Shown here: one piece after another, positions 25,972 to 36,022 of the stretch
Layout: the number at the start of each line of letters is the position of its first letter
Position numbering within the stretch: the first letter of the stretch is position 1
Assembly (NCBI GenBank): GCA_902788865.1
Contig: CADALZ010000010.1
Location: forward strand, 1 to 62,132
DNA: 62,132 bases
Direction: 5' to 3'
DNA from: an uncultured Bacteroidales bacterium
Lineage (GTDB): Bacteria > Bacteroidota > Bacteroidia > Bacteroidales > Bacteroidaceae
Position numbers and translations under genes: made by a program
The notes under the pieces: generated by a model
Told to the model about the DNA's origin: nothing
The model's input: the letters and a program-made list of their open reading frames with translations, nothing else
The model's database searches: none

Positions 25972-28900
25972 TTACTTTAATTGCTCAAGTCGGCTGTTTA
26001 TCATTTCTTGGATATCATCGTCAGCTTGATAGTTCTGCTGAAGGCTCAGCAGATATTCTCGTGCTTCCAACTTCTTGTCTGTCTTGGCATACACATCAGA
26101 GAGTAATACGAATCCACGAGCCAACCAGTAGGCATGAGGAGTGCTTTGGTCGATGAAGTCTAGCAATTCCTTCTCTGCTTGTGCATAGCTGCCTTGGTCG
26201 TATAGCTGCTGTGCCAATAAGTACTTCGCTTCTGCTCCTTGTATGGTGCGTGTGTCAGTAGCCAATAGCTGCAGGTCGGCATTCGCCTTGTCTGCTGCAT
26301 TTTCAGATAGATAAGCCTTGGCGCGCAGATAGCGTGCTTCAGCCTCTACTTCTGGAGAAAGCTTGGAACCTTCCAGCAGTGTATTGGCTTGATTGATGAC
26401 CTCGATGGCATCGTTCAGCTTAGCTGCGCTACGTACGGCACCCAATAGAGCTGCCTGTCTGGTTGCAGGAGCAGATGACTTTGCAAACAAACGCTTATAG
26501 TCGGTCAGAGCTTCCGTATATTGCTGTCTATTATAATAGATGTCACCTCTGACAGACAAAGCTTCCTCGGAGAAACTATTGTCAGGATATTCCAGCAGGG
26601 CTGTGGTGTGTTGCAGCACGCCCTCTTCGTCTTTCTGCTGTTTGGCAATTTCGCTGAGGTAATGGTGAGCGTTCAAACGATAGCCACCTTCGGGATACGA
26701 CTGTAAGTAGCGAGTCAGACTGGTCTTAGCAGCAGCGATATCGCCACGCATGAAGACGCGCTCAGCAGCTATATAACTCAGTGAATCCTGCTCGCCTGGT
26801 TGGAAACTTACAGCATCAGGCAGTTGGGCAGCCAGGGCAGTAAACTCATCTACGCGGTCAGCATCCACATAGAGCGATTTCAAGTCACGCAGTGCCAATC
26901 TGGCTTCTTCACTGCCTGGATACTTCTCAATTACTTGTCTGTAGGCACTGATGGCATTGTTATAATCATCACCTTGATAGTAAAGCAGGCCGATTTCTGC
27001 GGCGGCCTTACGGCTTAGTGCACTTTCTGGGAACCTGCTTACCAATTGCTTATACACGTTGATGGCCTGAGCATTGTTCTCTGCTTCCACGTAGGAACGT
27101 CCCTTCTCATAAAGGGCGTTAACTACATAAGGTGAAGTAGGGTATCTGTTCTCTAAGTTGTTCAGCAGACTGACTTTCTGTTGGTAGTTCTTCTGCAAAC
27201 CAGCCACCAGTGCTTGTTGGTAGAGCGCATAGTCGCCAGTACCTGCATCCAGCCCTTCCGACCTGCTGTAATACTGCTTTGCCTCGTTAAATTGGCGACG
27301 ATTCAAGTAGCTGTCGCCTATGCGATTGTAGGCATCGGCCAGCAACTGCTTGTTGTTCTCTTTCTGGAGATTGACGAATTGCTGGAAATGCTGCTGTGCC
27401 AGTGCGTAGTTCTTTTTGTGGAAGTCGATGTAGCCCAAGTTATAGTGAGCCAGGGCATAGGTTTCATCTCCACGGTTAACAGCATTGCTCAGATAACTAT
27501 TATAGTCTTTAGCAGCTTGTTCCATTTCCCCCTTACGATAGTAAGACTCTCCACGCCAATATAGTGCTTCTGCCTTATAAGCATTGGCTGTACTGCCCAA
27601 CTGAGCTGCCGTATTGGCCGACTGGGTGAAATAGTCAATGGCAGAGTCGAACTCTGTATTGGCAAAGGCCTGTGTACCCAGTTGGAAAAGAATGCGAGTC
27701 TTGGCTTGCTGGATACGGGCATTAGGATTTTTGATGCGTTCTATAGACTTCAAAGCAGCATCATAGCTGCGAGTGCTGGTATATACATCTACCAGATGAT
27801 TGCTCACTTGGTCGGCATAACGAGAATGAGGGAAATCGTTCAGGAATTGCTCAAAAGCAGTAACCGATTCTCCAAAGGCTGAGTAAGACGTTTCGTGAAC
27901 AGCCAGTGCATAATTATAAGCGGCTTGTTCTTTCAGCTCCATATCAGCATTGCTGGCAGCTGCTTGCTGGAATGCCATGCGTGCGCGATTCTTCTCTCCA
28001 AGTTGCAGATAAGCCAGTCCGTTGTGCAGATTGGCATTCTGTGACAAGGCATCATCTTCTGTTGTCACCAGGCTCAGTGTAGCAGGCACTTTGCTGAAAA
28101 CCTGATTGCGGAAATAAGAGAGTCCCAGCATATAGAGCGCATCTCTGCGTGGAGACTCTGTGGCTGACGTATAGCTTTCCAGTTGTGCCATAGCTTCAGG
28201 GAAGTTGCTTTGTTGGTAGGCTGCTGCACCTATGATGCGATGCATCTCAGCCTCATGCTCAGCACCAGGGAAGCTGTTCAGATAGTCGCGTGCCAGAGAG
28301 GCTGCTTCATCATATTTCCGTTGGCTGAGGCTAATGTCTGCCACATAGTAAGGCACCAATTTCTGGTATTTAGGATTTTGAAGCACCTGTGTGAAACCCT
28401 GCCTTGCTTCATCAAGTCTTCCTTCATTATAGTCGATATAGGCTAGATAGTAAGTACAATCTTCGGCATACTTCGGACTTATGGCTTTCAGCGTTTTCAA
28501 CCAAGCCCCTGCTTCCTCGTAGTTACCCGCATTCAGGTAGGTGCGTGCCAATTGGTATGTCATATCGTTGCGCTCCTCATGTTCCAGCACACTCAGGTCT
28601 GCTTGATTAAATAGGTCAAGGGCCGATTCATTGTCGCCATCGTAGAAATAGGAGGAAGCCAGCAATGCAGTGATGCGATTGGCATGGTGAGAATCAGGAT
28701 GATTGTCAAGAAAATCCTGCAATCGTATGGTTCTATCGGGCTTTGCCATTTCATAGCAGATGCTGGTAAGCATATATTCTGCTTCCAGCCTTTTCGCCTC
28801 AGTCTCAGAACCAAAACCAGCCCCATCGGTTCCTTTAAGATACTCTTGCAGAGGTACGATGGCAGCCGTATAAGCTCGCTGATCGAAGAGCGTCTTTCCC

Positions 28901-29010
28901 TCTTCGAACAGGCGTTGCGGCAAGGCAACCTTGTCTGCTACTTGGGCTTGAACTGTACCACAGAGACACCCCATCGCCACACAGAAAATATATAGATTCA
29001 AATGTTTCAT
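25972..29010 (-). CDS. Large secreted tetratricopeptide-repeat protein
   Basis: 1012 residues: a signal peptide (MKHLNLYIFCVAMGCLCGTVQA) then about 20 or more TPR/Sel1-like helical hairpins covering almost all of the protein, for example SALDLFNQADLSVLEHEER, ALYWRGESYYRKGEMEQAAK and AISAYRQVIEKYPGSEEARL. TPR solenoids act as protein scaffolds; the signal peptide places it in the periplasm. It is first in a two-gene operon with an outer-membrane barrel 22 bases downstream, suggesting a periplasmic assembly or secretion partner. A TATTTTTG -7-like element lies at 29059-29066 on the minus strand. Resembles YbgF/CpoB-type tol-associated repeats only in fold. Confidence 0.9.
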   Translation of the reverse strand: MKHLNLYIFCVAMGCLCGTVQAQVADKVALPQRLFEEGKTLFDQRAYTAAIVPLQEYLKGTDGAGFGSETEAKRLEAEYMLTSICYEMAKPDRTIRLQDFLDNHPDSHHANRITALLASSYFYDGDNESALDLFNQADLSVLEHEERNDMTYQLARTYLNAGNYEEAGAWLKTLKAISPKYAEDCTYYLAYIDYNEGRLDEARQGFTQVLQNPKYQKLVPYYVADISLSQRKYDEAASLARDYLNSFPGAEHEAEMHRIIGAAAYQQSNFPEAMAQLESYTSATESPRRDALYMLGLSYFRNQVFSKVPATLSLVTTEDDALSQNANLHNGLAYLQLGEKNRARMAFQQAAASNADMELKEQAAYNYALAVHETSYSAFGESVTAFEQFLNDFPHSRYADQVSNHLVDVYTSTRSYDAALKSIERIKNPNARIQQAKTRILFQLGTQAFANTEFDSAIDYFTQSANTAAQLGSTANAYKAEALYWRGESYYRKGEMEQAAKDYNSYLSNAVNRGDETYALAHYNLGYIDFHKKNYALAQQHFQQFVNLQKENNKQLLADAYNRIGDSYLNRRQFNEAKQYYSRSEGLDAGTGDYALYQQALVAGLQKNYQQKVSLLNNLENRYPTSPYVVNALYEKGRSYVEAENNAQAINVYKQLVSRFPESALSRKAAAEIGLLYYQGDDYNNAISAYRQVIEKYPGSEEARLALRDLKSLYVDADRVDEFTALAAQLPDAVSFQPGEQDSLSYIAAERVFMRGDIAAAKTSLTRYLQSYPEGGYRLNAHHYLSEIAKQQKDEEGVLQHTTALLEYPDNSFSEEALSVRGDIYYNRQQYTEALTDYKRLFAKSSAPATRQAALLGAVRSAAKLNDAIEVINQANTLLEGSKLSPEVEAEARYLRAKAYLSENAADKANADLQLLATDTRTIQGAEAKYLLAQQLYDQGSYAQAEKELLDFIDQSTPHAYWLARGFVLLSDVYAKTDKKLEAREYLLSLQQNYQADDDIQEMINSRLEQLK

Positions 29011-29091
29011 AGCTCAAATCTTTCTATTTCTAACTATTATTAAGTGGTAAAACCTAAACAAAAATACTCCTTTCTTTTGATATAACGAAAC

Positions 29092-29628
29092 CTATTTCAT
29101 TTTTTTAGGATATGTTGACAAGAATAATCGCACAGCTTTGCGCACAGAGTCCAGCCCAAAGTCCTCAGGATGTAGCTCTTCCAGAGGGATAAACTGACTG
29201 TCTGCCACATCGTCCATCGCCTCTATATGGTCTGTACGTTCCACATCGCAGCGGAAGAAAAGATCCATGGTATGTACAGGAAATCCCGAATAGACATAAA
29301 TATTTGGCAGTGAGAAAAGATAGTCTGCACGATTCACTTTCAGCCCTGTTTCTTCCATCACTTCTCGGGATACGCCTTCTTCGGCAGTTTCCTCCATATC
29401 GATGAAGCCGCCTGGCAGGTCGAGGGTTCCTTTGGCAGGTTCCTTTCCTCGACGGCATACCAGCAGTTCTTCACGCTCATTCAAAATAAAGGCGGCAGTG
29501 GCCGCTGAAGGATTGGCGTAATAAGTAAATCCGCAGTCTTGGCAATGTCTGGATTTCACATTGTTGACGATGAAATGTGCTGAGCCGCATTTAGGGCAGA
29601 AGCCGAATTGTTCCAAAGGATGTTTCAT
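29092..29628 (-). CDS. Nudix hydrolase with an N-terminal zinc ribbon
   Basis: 178 residues. A four-cysteine zinc ribbon (Cys11, Cys14, Cys29, Cys32 in CPKC and CQDC) precedes a Nudix domain with a perfect box: GGFIDMEE, then REVMEETGL. Nudix enzymes cleave nucleoside diphosphates linked to another group; the ribbon-Nudix layout recalls NudC NADH pyrophosphatases, but the protein is shorter and I do not see the NudC SQPWPFPxS motif, so the substrate is open. Its 3' end is 81 bases upstream of the TPR gene start in the same direction, so the two could share a transcript, but the spacing and a TATTTTTG element (29059-29066) between them argue for a separate downstream promoter. Confidence 0.9.
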   Translation of the reverse strand: MKHPLEQFGFCPKCGSAHFIVNNVKSRHCQDCGFTYYANPSAATAAFILNEREELLVCRRGKEPAKGTLDLPGGFIDMEETAEEGVSREVMEETGLKVNRADYLFSLPNIYVYSGFPVHTMDLFFRCDVERTDHIEAMDDVADSQFIPLEELHPEDFGLDSVRKAVRLFLSTYPKKMK

Positions 29629-29790
29629 GCATTTCTATTTTTCTGTAAAAATACACCTTTCTCTGCTATTATGCAAGTCTGTTTGCCAAAGAATACAAGT
29701 CAATAATATATTTTGCCCATCGCTTGTGGCAATAATATGAGAAATATGTCGTATTTTTAGCAGCGGAAAAGAACTTATTACATTACTTAT

Positions 29791-32715
29791 ATGAATAAGA
29801 TAGGTTGGATTTCAGCATTGCTGGGTGCTGGATTGGTATTTCTGAGTAGTTGCTCTGAGCAGAAAGATGGTTTTGTGACCATCTATCCCACAGGCGGACA
29901 GGCGAAGGTGATACGCCTGCAGGTGGTAAATGATCAAATCATCCGTGTGCAGGCTACGTTCGAGGAGGCACTGCCAGAGAAGCAGAGCCTCATCATTGTG
30001 CCTCAGAGTGTATTTACAGACTATCAAGTACAGCAAGATGAGGAGCAGGTCTGCGTGACCACTCATGCCGTGAAGGCTGTAGTACAAAAAGCTACAGGTG
30101 CAGTGACATTCTATGATGCAGAGGGGAATGTCTGGCTTCAGGAGGCTGAAGAAGGCAAGAAGTTCGAGAATTTCACTGTCCCAGAGCGCGAGATAGGCAT
30201 AGGCACACTGACGGAGGAGCTGCGTCATGGTCTCACCTGGAATGCGGTGTTCGAGAGTCCTGACGATGAGGCTTTCTACGGACTGGGGCAGCACCAGAGT
30301 GAGGAACTCAATATGAAAGGACGCAACGAGGATTTGTTCCAATATAATACGAAGGTAAGTGTGCCTTTTGTGGTTTCCAACAAGAACTATGGCCTGCTTT
30401 GGGATTCATATTCATACGGTCGTTTTGGCAATCCGCACGATTACAAACAGCTTGGTGGTGTCTTTCGTCTCTATGACAAGAATGGTAAAGAAGGGCACCT
30501 CACAGGTACCTACATAGATAGAAATCACCGTACATTGGTGCGCGAAGAAGATTCTATTTATTTTGAATATGCTTTGCCAGAAGCCTCTGAAATAGGAAAG
30601 ATAGATAAGGGTGGCATTCAGAACTTCCCAGAGGGATTCAACCTAAGTGGCGCGCATGTGGCGTATGAAGGCTTTCTGGAGGCCTCACAGGATTGCGAAT
30701 ACCAGTTTATCCTCTACTATGCAGGCTATACAAAGGTCTTCATGCGTGGAAAGGAAGTGGTACCAGAGCGTTGGCGTACGGCCTGGAATCCCAATGCGTA
30801 TAAGTTTGAAGTGTCTCTCAAGGCTGGAGAGAAGACGCCACTACGCATAGAGTGGGATCCTGATGGTGGCGTGAGTTACATTGGCTTACGAGTATCAGAG
30901 CCTCGCACGCCAGAAGAACGCGGAAAGCTGAGTATCTGGAGTGAGATGAGCAAGGACATGGACTACTACTTTATCGCTGGTGCCAATATGGATGAGGTAA
31001 TCTCTGGATATCGCACCCTCACGGGCAAGGCTCCTGTCTATCCTAAGTGGGTGATGGGCTTCTGGCAGAGTCGTGAACGCTATCAGAGTGCATCACAAGT
31101 GGAAGAGACGCTGGCAGAGTTCCGCAAGCGCCATATCCCTATTGATAATATCGTGCAGGACTGGTTCTACTGGCATGAAGACCAGTGGGGTAGCCATGTG
31201 TTCGATGAGACACGTTATCCAGATCCACAGGCCATGCTTGATTCTGTGCACCAGATGCATGGGCGCTTTATGATCTCTGTATGGCCTAAGTTCTATGCGT
31301 CAACCAGCAATTATAAGGAGCTTGACAATCAAGGGTGGATGTACCGTCAGGCTGTGGTTGACAGTATTCGCGACTGGGTAGGCCCTGGCTATTTTGGCTC
31401 TTTCTATGATGCCTACTCAGCAGGTGCTCGTGAGATGTTCTGGCGCCAGATGGATGAGAATTTGTATTCTAAATATAATTTTGGTATTGATGCTTGGTGG
31501 ATGGATGCTTCTGAACCCAACATCCGTGACTGTACCCCTCTGTGGTATCGCAAGGCACTGAGTGGACCTACGGCACTGGGCTCTTCGACAGAAGACTTTA
31601 ATGCCTATAGCATAGTGAATGCAGATGCTATCTATAATGGACAGCGTAGTGTGAATCCCAACCAGCGTGTGTTCCTGCTCACACGCAGTGGATTTGCAGG
31701 AGAGCAACGCTATTCTACAGCCACATGGAGTGGCGATATAGGTACACGCTGGGAGGATATGCGCGCACAGATGACGGCAGGAATGAATTATAGTCTTTCG
31801 GGCTTGCCTTTCTGGGGAATGGATCAGGGTGGTTTCTGTGTGGAGAATCGTTATGCAGCAGCACAGCGGTTTTATGACCAGACAGGCCGTGAAACCGATG
31901 ATTTGAAGGAGTGGCGAGAGCTACAGACACGCTGGAACCAGTTTGGCTGCTTTATACCACTTTATCGAGCACATGGGCAGTGGCCTCTGCGTGAGGTGTT
32001 CAATATCGCCCCAGAGAATCATCCTGCCTATCAGAGCATCGTGTGGTACCATAAGTTACGTTATCACTTGATGCCTTACCTCTATTCTATGGCAGGATGG
32101 GTGCATCTCAACGACTATACCATGATGCGTGCGCTGGTGATGGACTTTGGGGCCGACCGCCAAGTGTTGAACATTAAAGACCAGTGGATGTTTGGTCCTT
32201 CACTGATGGCGTGTCCTGTCTGTGAGTATCAGGCTCGAAGCCGCAGTGTCTATTTCCCCAATCAGCAGGGATGGTACGACCTTTACTCAGGCGAGTTTAT
32301 TCAGGGCGGACAGCATAAAGAGGTGGAAGCTCCTTATGAACGTATTCCAGTCTTTGTACCAGAGGGCAGCATATTGCCTTTTGGACCAGCGATGGAGTGG
32401 AGCGACGAAAAGCCTGCAGAGCTGATTAACCTCTATGTGTATGCTGGCAAGGATGGCAGCTTCACGCTCTATGAGGATGAAGGGACCAACTATAACTATG
32501 AGCAGGGCGATTATGCCACCATCAACATCCGCTACGATGATGCTGCGCGCAAACTCACCATCGGGAAGCGTGACGGTAGTTTTGAAGGCATGCTGCAGAA
32601 TCGTCGCTTCAATGTGGTACTGGTGAGTAAAGAGGCTCCCCGTGCATTGAACATGGAGAGTCCACAAGGCACCATGGTTGAGTACCATGGAGAGGAAGTA
32701 TCAGTTTCACTCTGA
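29791..32715 (+). CDS. GH31 glycoside hydrolase lipoprotein with PA14 insert, alpha-xylosidase-like
   Basis: 974 residues with a lipobox (FLSSC) suggesting outer-membrane anchoring. An N-terminal GH31 beta-sandwich is interrupted by a PA14-like domain (about 270-370, including AHVAYEGFLEASQDCEYQF), followed by the catalytic barrel and C-terminal beta domains. The nucleophile is Asp572 in WWMDASEPN and the acid/base Asp649 in TWSGDIGTRW. A PA14 insertion at this place is a known feature of GH31 alpha-xylosidases acting on xyloglucan oligosaccharides in Bacteroides and Cellvibrio; that activity is the best guess, alpha-glucosidase being the alternative. It stands alone rather than in a xyloglucan locus. 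Its 3' end overlaps the converging YfhO gene by 9 bases. Confidence 0.9.
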   Translation: MNKIGWISALLGAGLVFLSSCSEQKDGFVTIYPTGGQAKVIRLQVVNDQIIRVQATFEEALPEKQSLIIVPQSVFTDYQVQQDEEQVCVTTHAVKAVVQKATGAVTFYDAEGNVWLQEAEEGKKFENFTVPEREIGIGTLTEELRHGLTWNAVFESPDDEAFYGLGQHQSEELNMKGRNEDLFQYNTKVSVPFVVSNKNYGLLWDSYSYGRFGNPHDYKQLGGVFRLYDKNGKEGHLTGTYIDRNHRTLVREEDSIYFEYALPEASEIGKIDKGGIQNFPEGFNLSGAHVAYEGFLEASQDCEYQFILYYAGYTKVFMRGKEVVPERWRTAWNPNAYKFEVSLKAGEKTPLRIEWDPDGGVSYIGLRVSEPRTPEERGKLSIWSEMSKDMDYYFIAGANMDEVISGYRTLTGKAPVYPKWVMGFWQSRERYQSASQVEETLAEFRKRHIPIDNIVQDWFYWHEDQWGSHVFDETRYPDPQAMLDSVHQMHGRFMISVWPKFYASTSNYKELDNQGWMYRQAVVDSIRDWVGPGYFGSFYDAYSAGAREMFWRQMDENLYSKYNFGIDAWWMDASEPNIRDCTPLWYRKALSGPTALGSSTEDFNAYSIVNADAIYNGQRSVNPNQRVFLLTRSGFAGEQRYSTATWSGDIGTRWEDMRAQMTAGMNYSLSGLPFWGMDQGGFCVENRYAAAQRFYDQTGRETDDLKEWRELQTRWNQFGCFIPLYRAHGQWPLREVFNIAPENHPAYQSIVWYHKLRYHLMPYLYSMAGWVHLNDYTMMRALVMDFGADRQVLNIKDQWMFGPSLMACPVCEYQARSRSVYFPNQQGWYDLYSGEFIQGGQHKEVEAPYERIPVFVPEGSILPFGPAMEWSDEKPAELINLYVYAGKDGSFTLYEDEGTNYNYEQGDYATINIRYDDAARKLTIGKRDGSFEGMLQNRRFNVVLVSKEAPRALNMESPQGTMVEYHGEEVSVSL

Positions 32716-35223
32716 TTTAGCAAGCTCTTTCCGTTTCTTCCAGACCAAGGCGATAACTCCTAGGAGGAGCAATCCGTAGCCTGCGTATGCCATTGTCTCT
32801 GTGGTATGCAAGCTCTGCGGATCGAAGGTCATCTCTATGGTATGTTCCCCAGCAGGGATGTAGAGCGCACGGAGCACGTAGTTGGCACGCGCCAGCTCTG
32901 CTTTTTCTCCATCGATGGTGACCTGCCATCCGTCAGGATAGTAGATTTCAGAGAATACGGCCACACCATCTTGTTTATTAGATGTGGTGTAGCGCAGATG
33001 GTTAGGCTCATAGCTCTCCAGGGTGAGGTGGGCCATGCTGTCCACAGGTGCACCAGTGATGTCATGCAGCGTAGCTTGGAAGTCCTTGTTCACCACAGCT
33101 GTGCGTGTAGGGTTGAAGCTGTCGAGGGCAGCCATCTCTTCATTGGCATTGGCCACATAGTTCACGGTAGAGACAAACCAAGCGTTGCCCATCGCGTAAG
33201 GATTCTGTATAGGCACTGTTTCTCCCTTGTCACCAATAGGGAAGATGAAATAGCGTGTGTTCAGCATATTGATGACAGGGAACTGCGAACCATCTACCTG
33301 TTCCATCTCTCCGCCTGCTTCAGCTACTTGTCTGTAAACTTCCTGCATTTCACTGCCTATGTGGTGCTCTATCAGCTCTTGGTAGCGACGGAGCTTAGCC
33401 GCATGGTAGCCGCCTATGCTCTTGTGCCAGTAGGAGGTCTGGTTTTCGTTGAACGTACTGCCAGCAAAGTTCAGCACGCGATAGTCCAATGTCTTGTCTT
33501 GCAGAATCTCTTCGTCGGTAGCTGTTTTCACGAAGCTGTCTGTGCGGATGCTGGATGAGACAAACTGGTCATCGTACAAATAGCGCTTGTTCACTGCCCA
33601 CATATCCGCTAAGCACAGCAATAGCACGCCGCCTATAGTAAGCTCTTTGCGCAGTTTGCCACTGGAATAAGCCAAGAGTAGCATGCAGCCCACGATGATG
33701 ACAAGCGCACTGCGCCACGCATCGGCATTCACTAAGGCTTGACGCATCTCCGTAAGGTTGGCCATGATGCCGCCAAGCATCTCTTTAGGGATGCTGCCCT
33801 GCTCTGAGGCCTGCGTGAGCATCTGAGCTTCTTGGGCAGGAATAAAGTCTGTGAATATGCCAGGGACCAACCATATCAGTAGGGCGATGCCCAGCGTGAG
33901 TGCCAGACTGAGCAGGTATTCGTTGCGATAAGTCTTGAGGGCTTCGCGCTCAGAAAGCCACTGCTTCAAGGCAAAAATAGCCAGCAGAGGAATGGTAAAT
34001 TCTGCTATCACGAGGATGGAAGACACCGTACGGAAGCTGCTGTACATGGGCACATAGTCAATGAAGAAGTCGGTCACAGGCATGAAGTTCTTTCCCCACG
34101 AAAGCACGATAGAGAAGATGGTAGCCGTTACGAGTGCCCACTTCATAGGCCCTTTCACGATAAAACATCCCAAGAAGAAGAGGAATAGCACGAATGCCCC
34201 TACATAGACAGGTCCTGATGTCATGGGTTGGTCACCAAAGTATTGCGTCAAGCTACCATAGAGACTGCTGTATTGCGGATTGGCTTTTGCCATAGCTGTG
34301 CTGCTTTGACTTAGTGGTACTGAAGCGCCACCTTTTATATTAGGCACCAGGAAGGTGAGCGTTTCACCTATGCCGTAGCTCCACTGCGTGATATAGTCTC
34401 TGTCCAGTCCGCTGCTGGTTTGTTTGGCAGCATCGCCTGTCTGCACTAGTTCGCTCTTGCCACGCATAGTCTCCTTGCTATACGTATAGGTATGGTACAG
34501 GTTCGACAAGTTGACAGAGATGCCGATGAGTCCTGCCAATGCCAGCACGCCAGTAGCTTTGGCAAACTGCCCCAACTGCCCTTTACGCTTGGCTTCCACA
34601 AAGAAAGCAATGGCCATGAAAAGCATCACAAAGAGGAAGTAGTAGGTCATCTGCACGTGGTTTGAGACTATCTGCAAGGCCGTGAACAGCGCAAAGACCA
34701 GTCCGCCTTGCAGCAGCTTGCCTCTATAAGCCAGCACCATGCCTGCTATCGTAGGCGGAATATATGCCAGTGTGATGAATTTCCAGATGTGCCCAGCAGC
34801 TATGATGATAAAGAAATAGCTAGAAAATGCCCAGATGATGCCGCCTAAGCCCGATAGCCACACGGAGAATCCGAAAGCACGGAGCAAGATGTAGAAGCCC
34901 AGCATCAGGATGAAGGTCAGCTTCACATACTCGGGCAGGAAGAGCTGATACACCTTCTCCGTCCACTTCAAGGGCTGCCCAGAGTCGTAGGATGGAGAGA
35001 TCTGGTAGGTAGGCATACCTCCGAAGAGCGCGTTGGTCCATCGGGTAGTCTTGCCCGTCTCCTCCTTATACACTTTGGCCTCCTGTCCAGCCCCCGTACC
35101 TGCAGAGGTATCATGCTGGAAAAGTATGCGTCCCTCTATGTCGGCAGGGAAGAAGTAGGCAAATGAAATCAGCGCAAACGCCACCACGGCGATGAGGTCT
35201 GGGAGTATCTTTTTCAGTGTCAT
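32707..35223 (-). CDS. YfhO-family multi-pass membrane protein
   Basis: 838 residues with about 12-14 predicted membrane helices and a C-terminal soluble domain (about 560-810) before a last helix followed by WKKRKELAKSE. The N-terminal FFPADIEGRILFQHDTSAGTG and RWTNALFGGMPTYQI are hallmarks of the YfhO family. In Gram-positives YfhO-type proteins add sugars to lipoteichoic acids, and the fold is GT-C-like; in Bacteroidota the role is unknown. The loop DTSAG...E region after helix 1 resembles GT-C catalytic loops. Transcribed toward the GH31 gene with a 9-base overlap, no terminator between them. Confidence 0.87.
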   Translation of the reverse strand: MTLKKILPDLIAVVAFALISFAYFFPADIEGRILFQHDTSAGTGAGQEAKVYKEETGKTTRWTNALFGGMPTYQISPSYDSGQPLKWTEKVYQLFLPEYVKLTFILMLGFYILLRAFGFSVWLSGLGGIIWAFSSYFFIIIAAGHIWKFITLAYIPPTIAGMVLAYRGKLLQGGLVFALFTALQIVSNHVQMTYYFLFVMLFMAIAFFVEAKRKGQLGQFAKATGVLALAGLIGISVNLSNLYHTYTYSKETMRGKSELVQTGDAAKQTSSGLDRDYITQWSYGIGETLTFLVPNIKGGASVPLSQSSTAMAKANPQYSSLYGSLTQYFGDQPMTSGPVYVGAFVLFLFFLGCFIVKGPMKWALVTATIFSIVLSWGKNFMPVTDFFIDYVPMYSSFRTVSSILVIAEFTIPLLAIFALKQWLSEREALKTYRNEYLLSLALTLGIALLIWLVPGIFTDFIPAQEAQMLTQASEQGSIPKEMLGGIMANLTEMRQALVNADAWRSALVIIVGCMLLLAYSSGKLRKELTIGGVLLLCLADMWAVNKRYLYDDQFVSSSIRTDSFVKTATDEEILQDKTLDYRVLNFAGSTFNENQTSYWHKSIGGYHAAKLRRYQELIEHHIGSEMQEVYRQVAEAGGEMEQVDGSQFPVINMLNTRYFIFPIGDKGETVPIQNPYAMGNAWFVSTVNYVANANEEMAALDSFNPTRTAVVNKDFQATLHDITGAPVDSMAHLTLESYEPNHLRYTTSNKQDGVAVFSEIYYPDGWQVTIDGEKAELARANYVLRALYIPAGEHTIEMTFDPQSLHTTETMAYAGYGLLLLGVIALVWKKRKELAKSE

Positions 35224-35309
35224 AATGCTTTTTCTTTTATTTTGGCAACGAAGATAGCTGATTTTAATCGAATTATTGGTATTTTTGCCGTTAAAAAGAT
35301 AGAAACAAG

Positions 35310-35993
35310 ATGAAGATAGGTGTAATAGTGGCCATGGATAAGGAGCTGAAGCAGCTTCGTACCCTTCTGGAAGATGGTGTTTCCGAGCATGTAGGCGCTC
35401 TAGAATTTATCTGTGGGCGTGTAGGAAAAAATGAAGTGGTGCTGCAGAAATGCGGCATCGGAAAAGTCAATTCTGCCATAGGTACGGTGGAGATGATACG
35501 GCAATATAAGCCCGACATCATCATCTCTACGGGCTGTGCAGGAGGTGCTTCTACACAGATGGAAGTGGGCGATGTGGTGATAGGCACAGAGATGGTCTAT
35601 CACGATGCCTACTGTGGTGAGGAGCAGCAGTTCGGCCAGGTCATGGGCATGCCTCCACGCTATAAGGCAAATCCACAGTTGGTGCTGATGGCCGAGCAGG
35701 TGGAGCATGGCGCAGGGGTGCACGAAGGCTTGATCGTAGGAGGCGACTGGTTTGTCAACAGCCGTGACAAGATGCAGCAGATACTTCAACGCTTCCCCGA
35801 GGCTGTGGCAGTAGATATGGAGAGCACCAGCATCGCACAGACCTGCTATATCTATAAGGTGCCATTCGTCTCGTTCCGCGTCATCAGTGATGTGCCCCTC
35901 AAGGACCATCAGGCGTCGCAATATTACGACTTCTGGGATCGCATGGCCGATGGCTCTTTCCACGTCACCAAGCGTTTCCTTGAAAAACTATAA
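35310..35993 (+). CDS. mtnN: 5'-methylthioadenosine/S-adenosylhomocysteine nucleosidase
   Basis: 227 residues. It splits S-adenosylhomocysteine into adenine and S-ribosylhomocysteine (and methylthioadenosine likewise) in the activated methyl cycle. Conserved residues are visible: Glu12 in MDKEL, Glu171 in AVDMESTS and Asp193 in RVISDVP, plus STGCAGG of the purine phosphorylase fold. The product is the substrate of LuxS, encoded 29 bases downstream, so the two steps sit in one operon. A -7-like TATTTTTG lies at 35280-35287. The spacer to luxS is a short tandem repeat (35994-36022). Confidence 0.96.
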   Translation: MKIGVIVAMDKELKQLRTLLEDGVSEHVGALEFICGRVGKNEVVLQKCGIGKVNSAIGTVEMIRQYKPDIIISTGCAGGASTQMEVGDVVIGTEMVYHDAYCGEEQQFGQVMGMPPRYKANPQLVLMAEQVEHGAGVHEGLIVGGDWFVNSRDKMQQILQRFPEAVAVDMESTSIAQTCYIYKVPFVSFRVISDVPLKDHQASQYYDFWDRMADGSFHVTKRFLEKL

Positions 35994-36022
35994 TTCTCAA
36001 TTCTCATTTCTCAATTCTCAAT
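35994..36022 (+). repeat. TTCTCAA short tandem repeat between mtnN and luxS
   Basis: The whole 29-base spacer consists of four imperfect heptamers of the type ATTCTCA/TTTCTCA ending directly at the luxS ATG. It lacks a purine-rich ribosome-binding site. Changes in copy number would alter spacing but not a reading frame. Confidence 0.7.
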
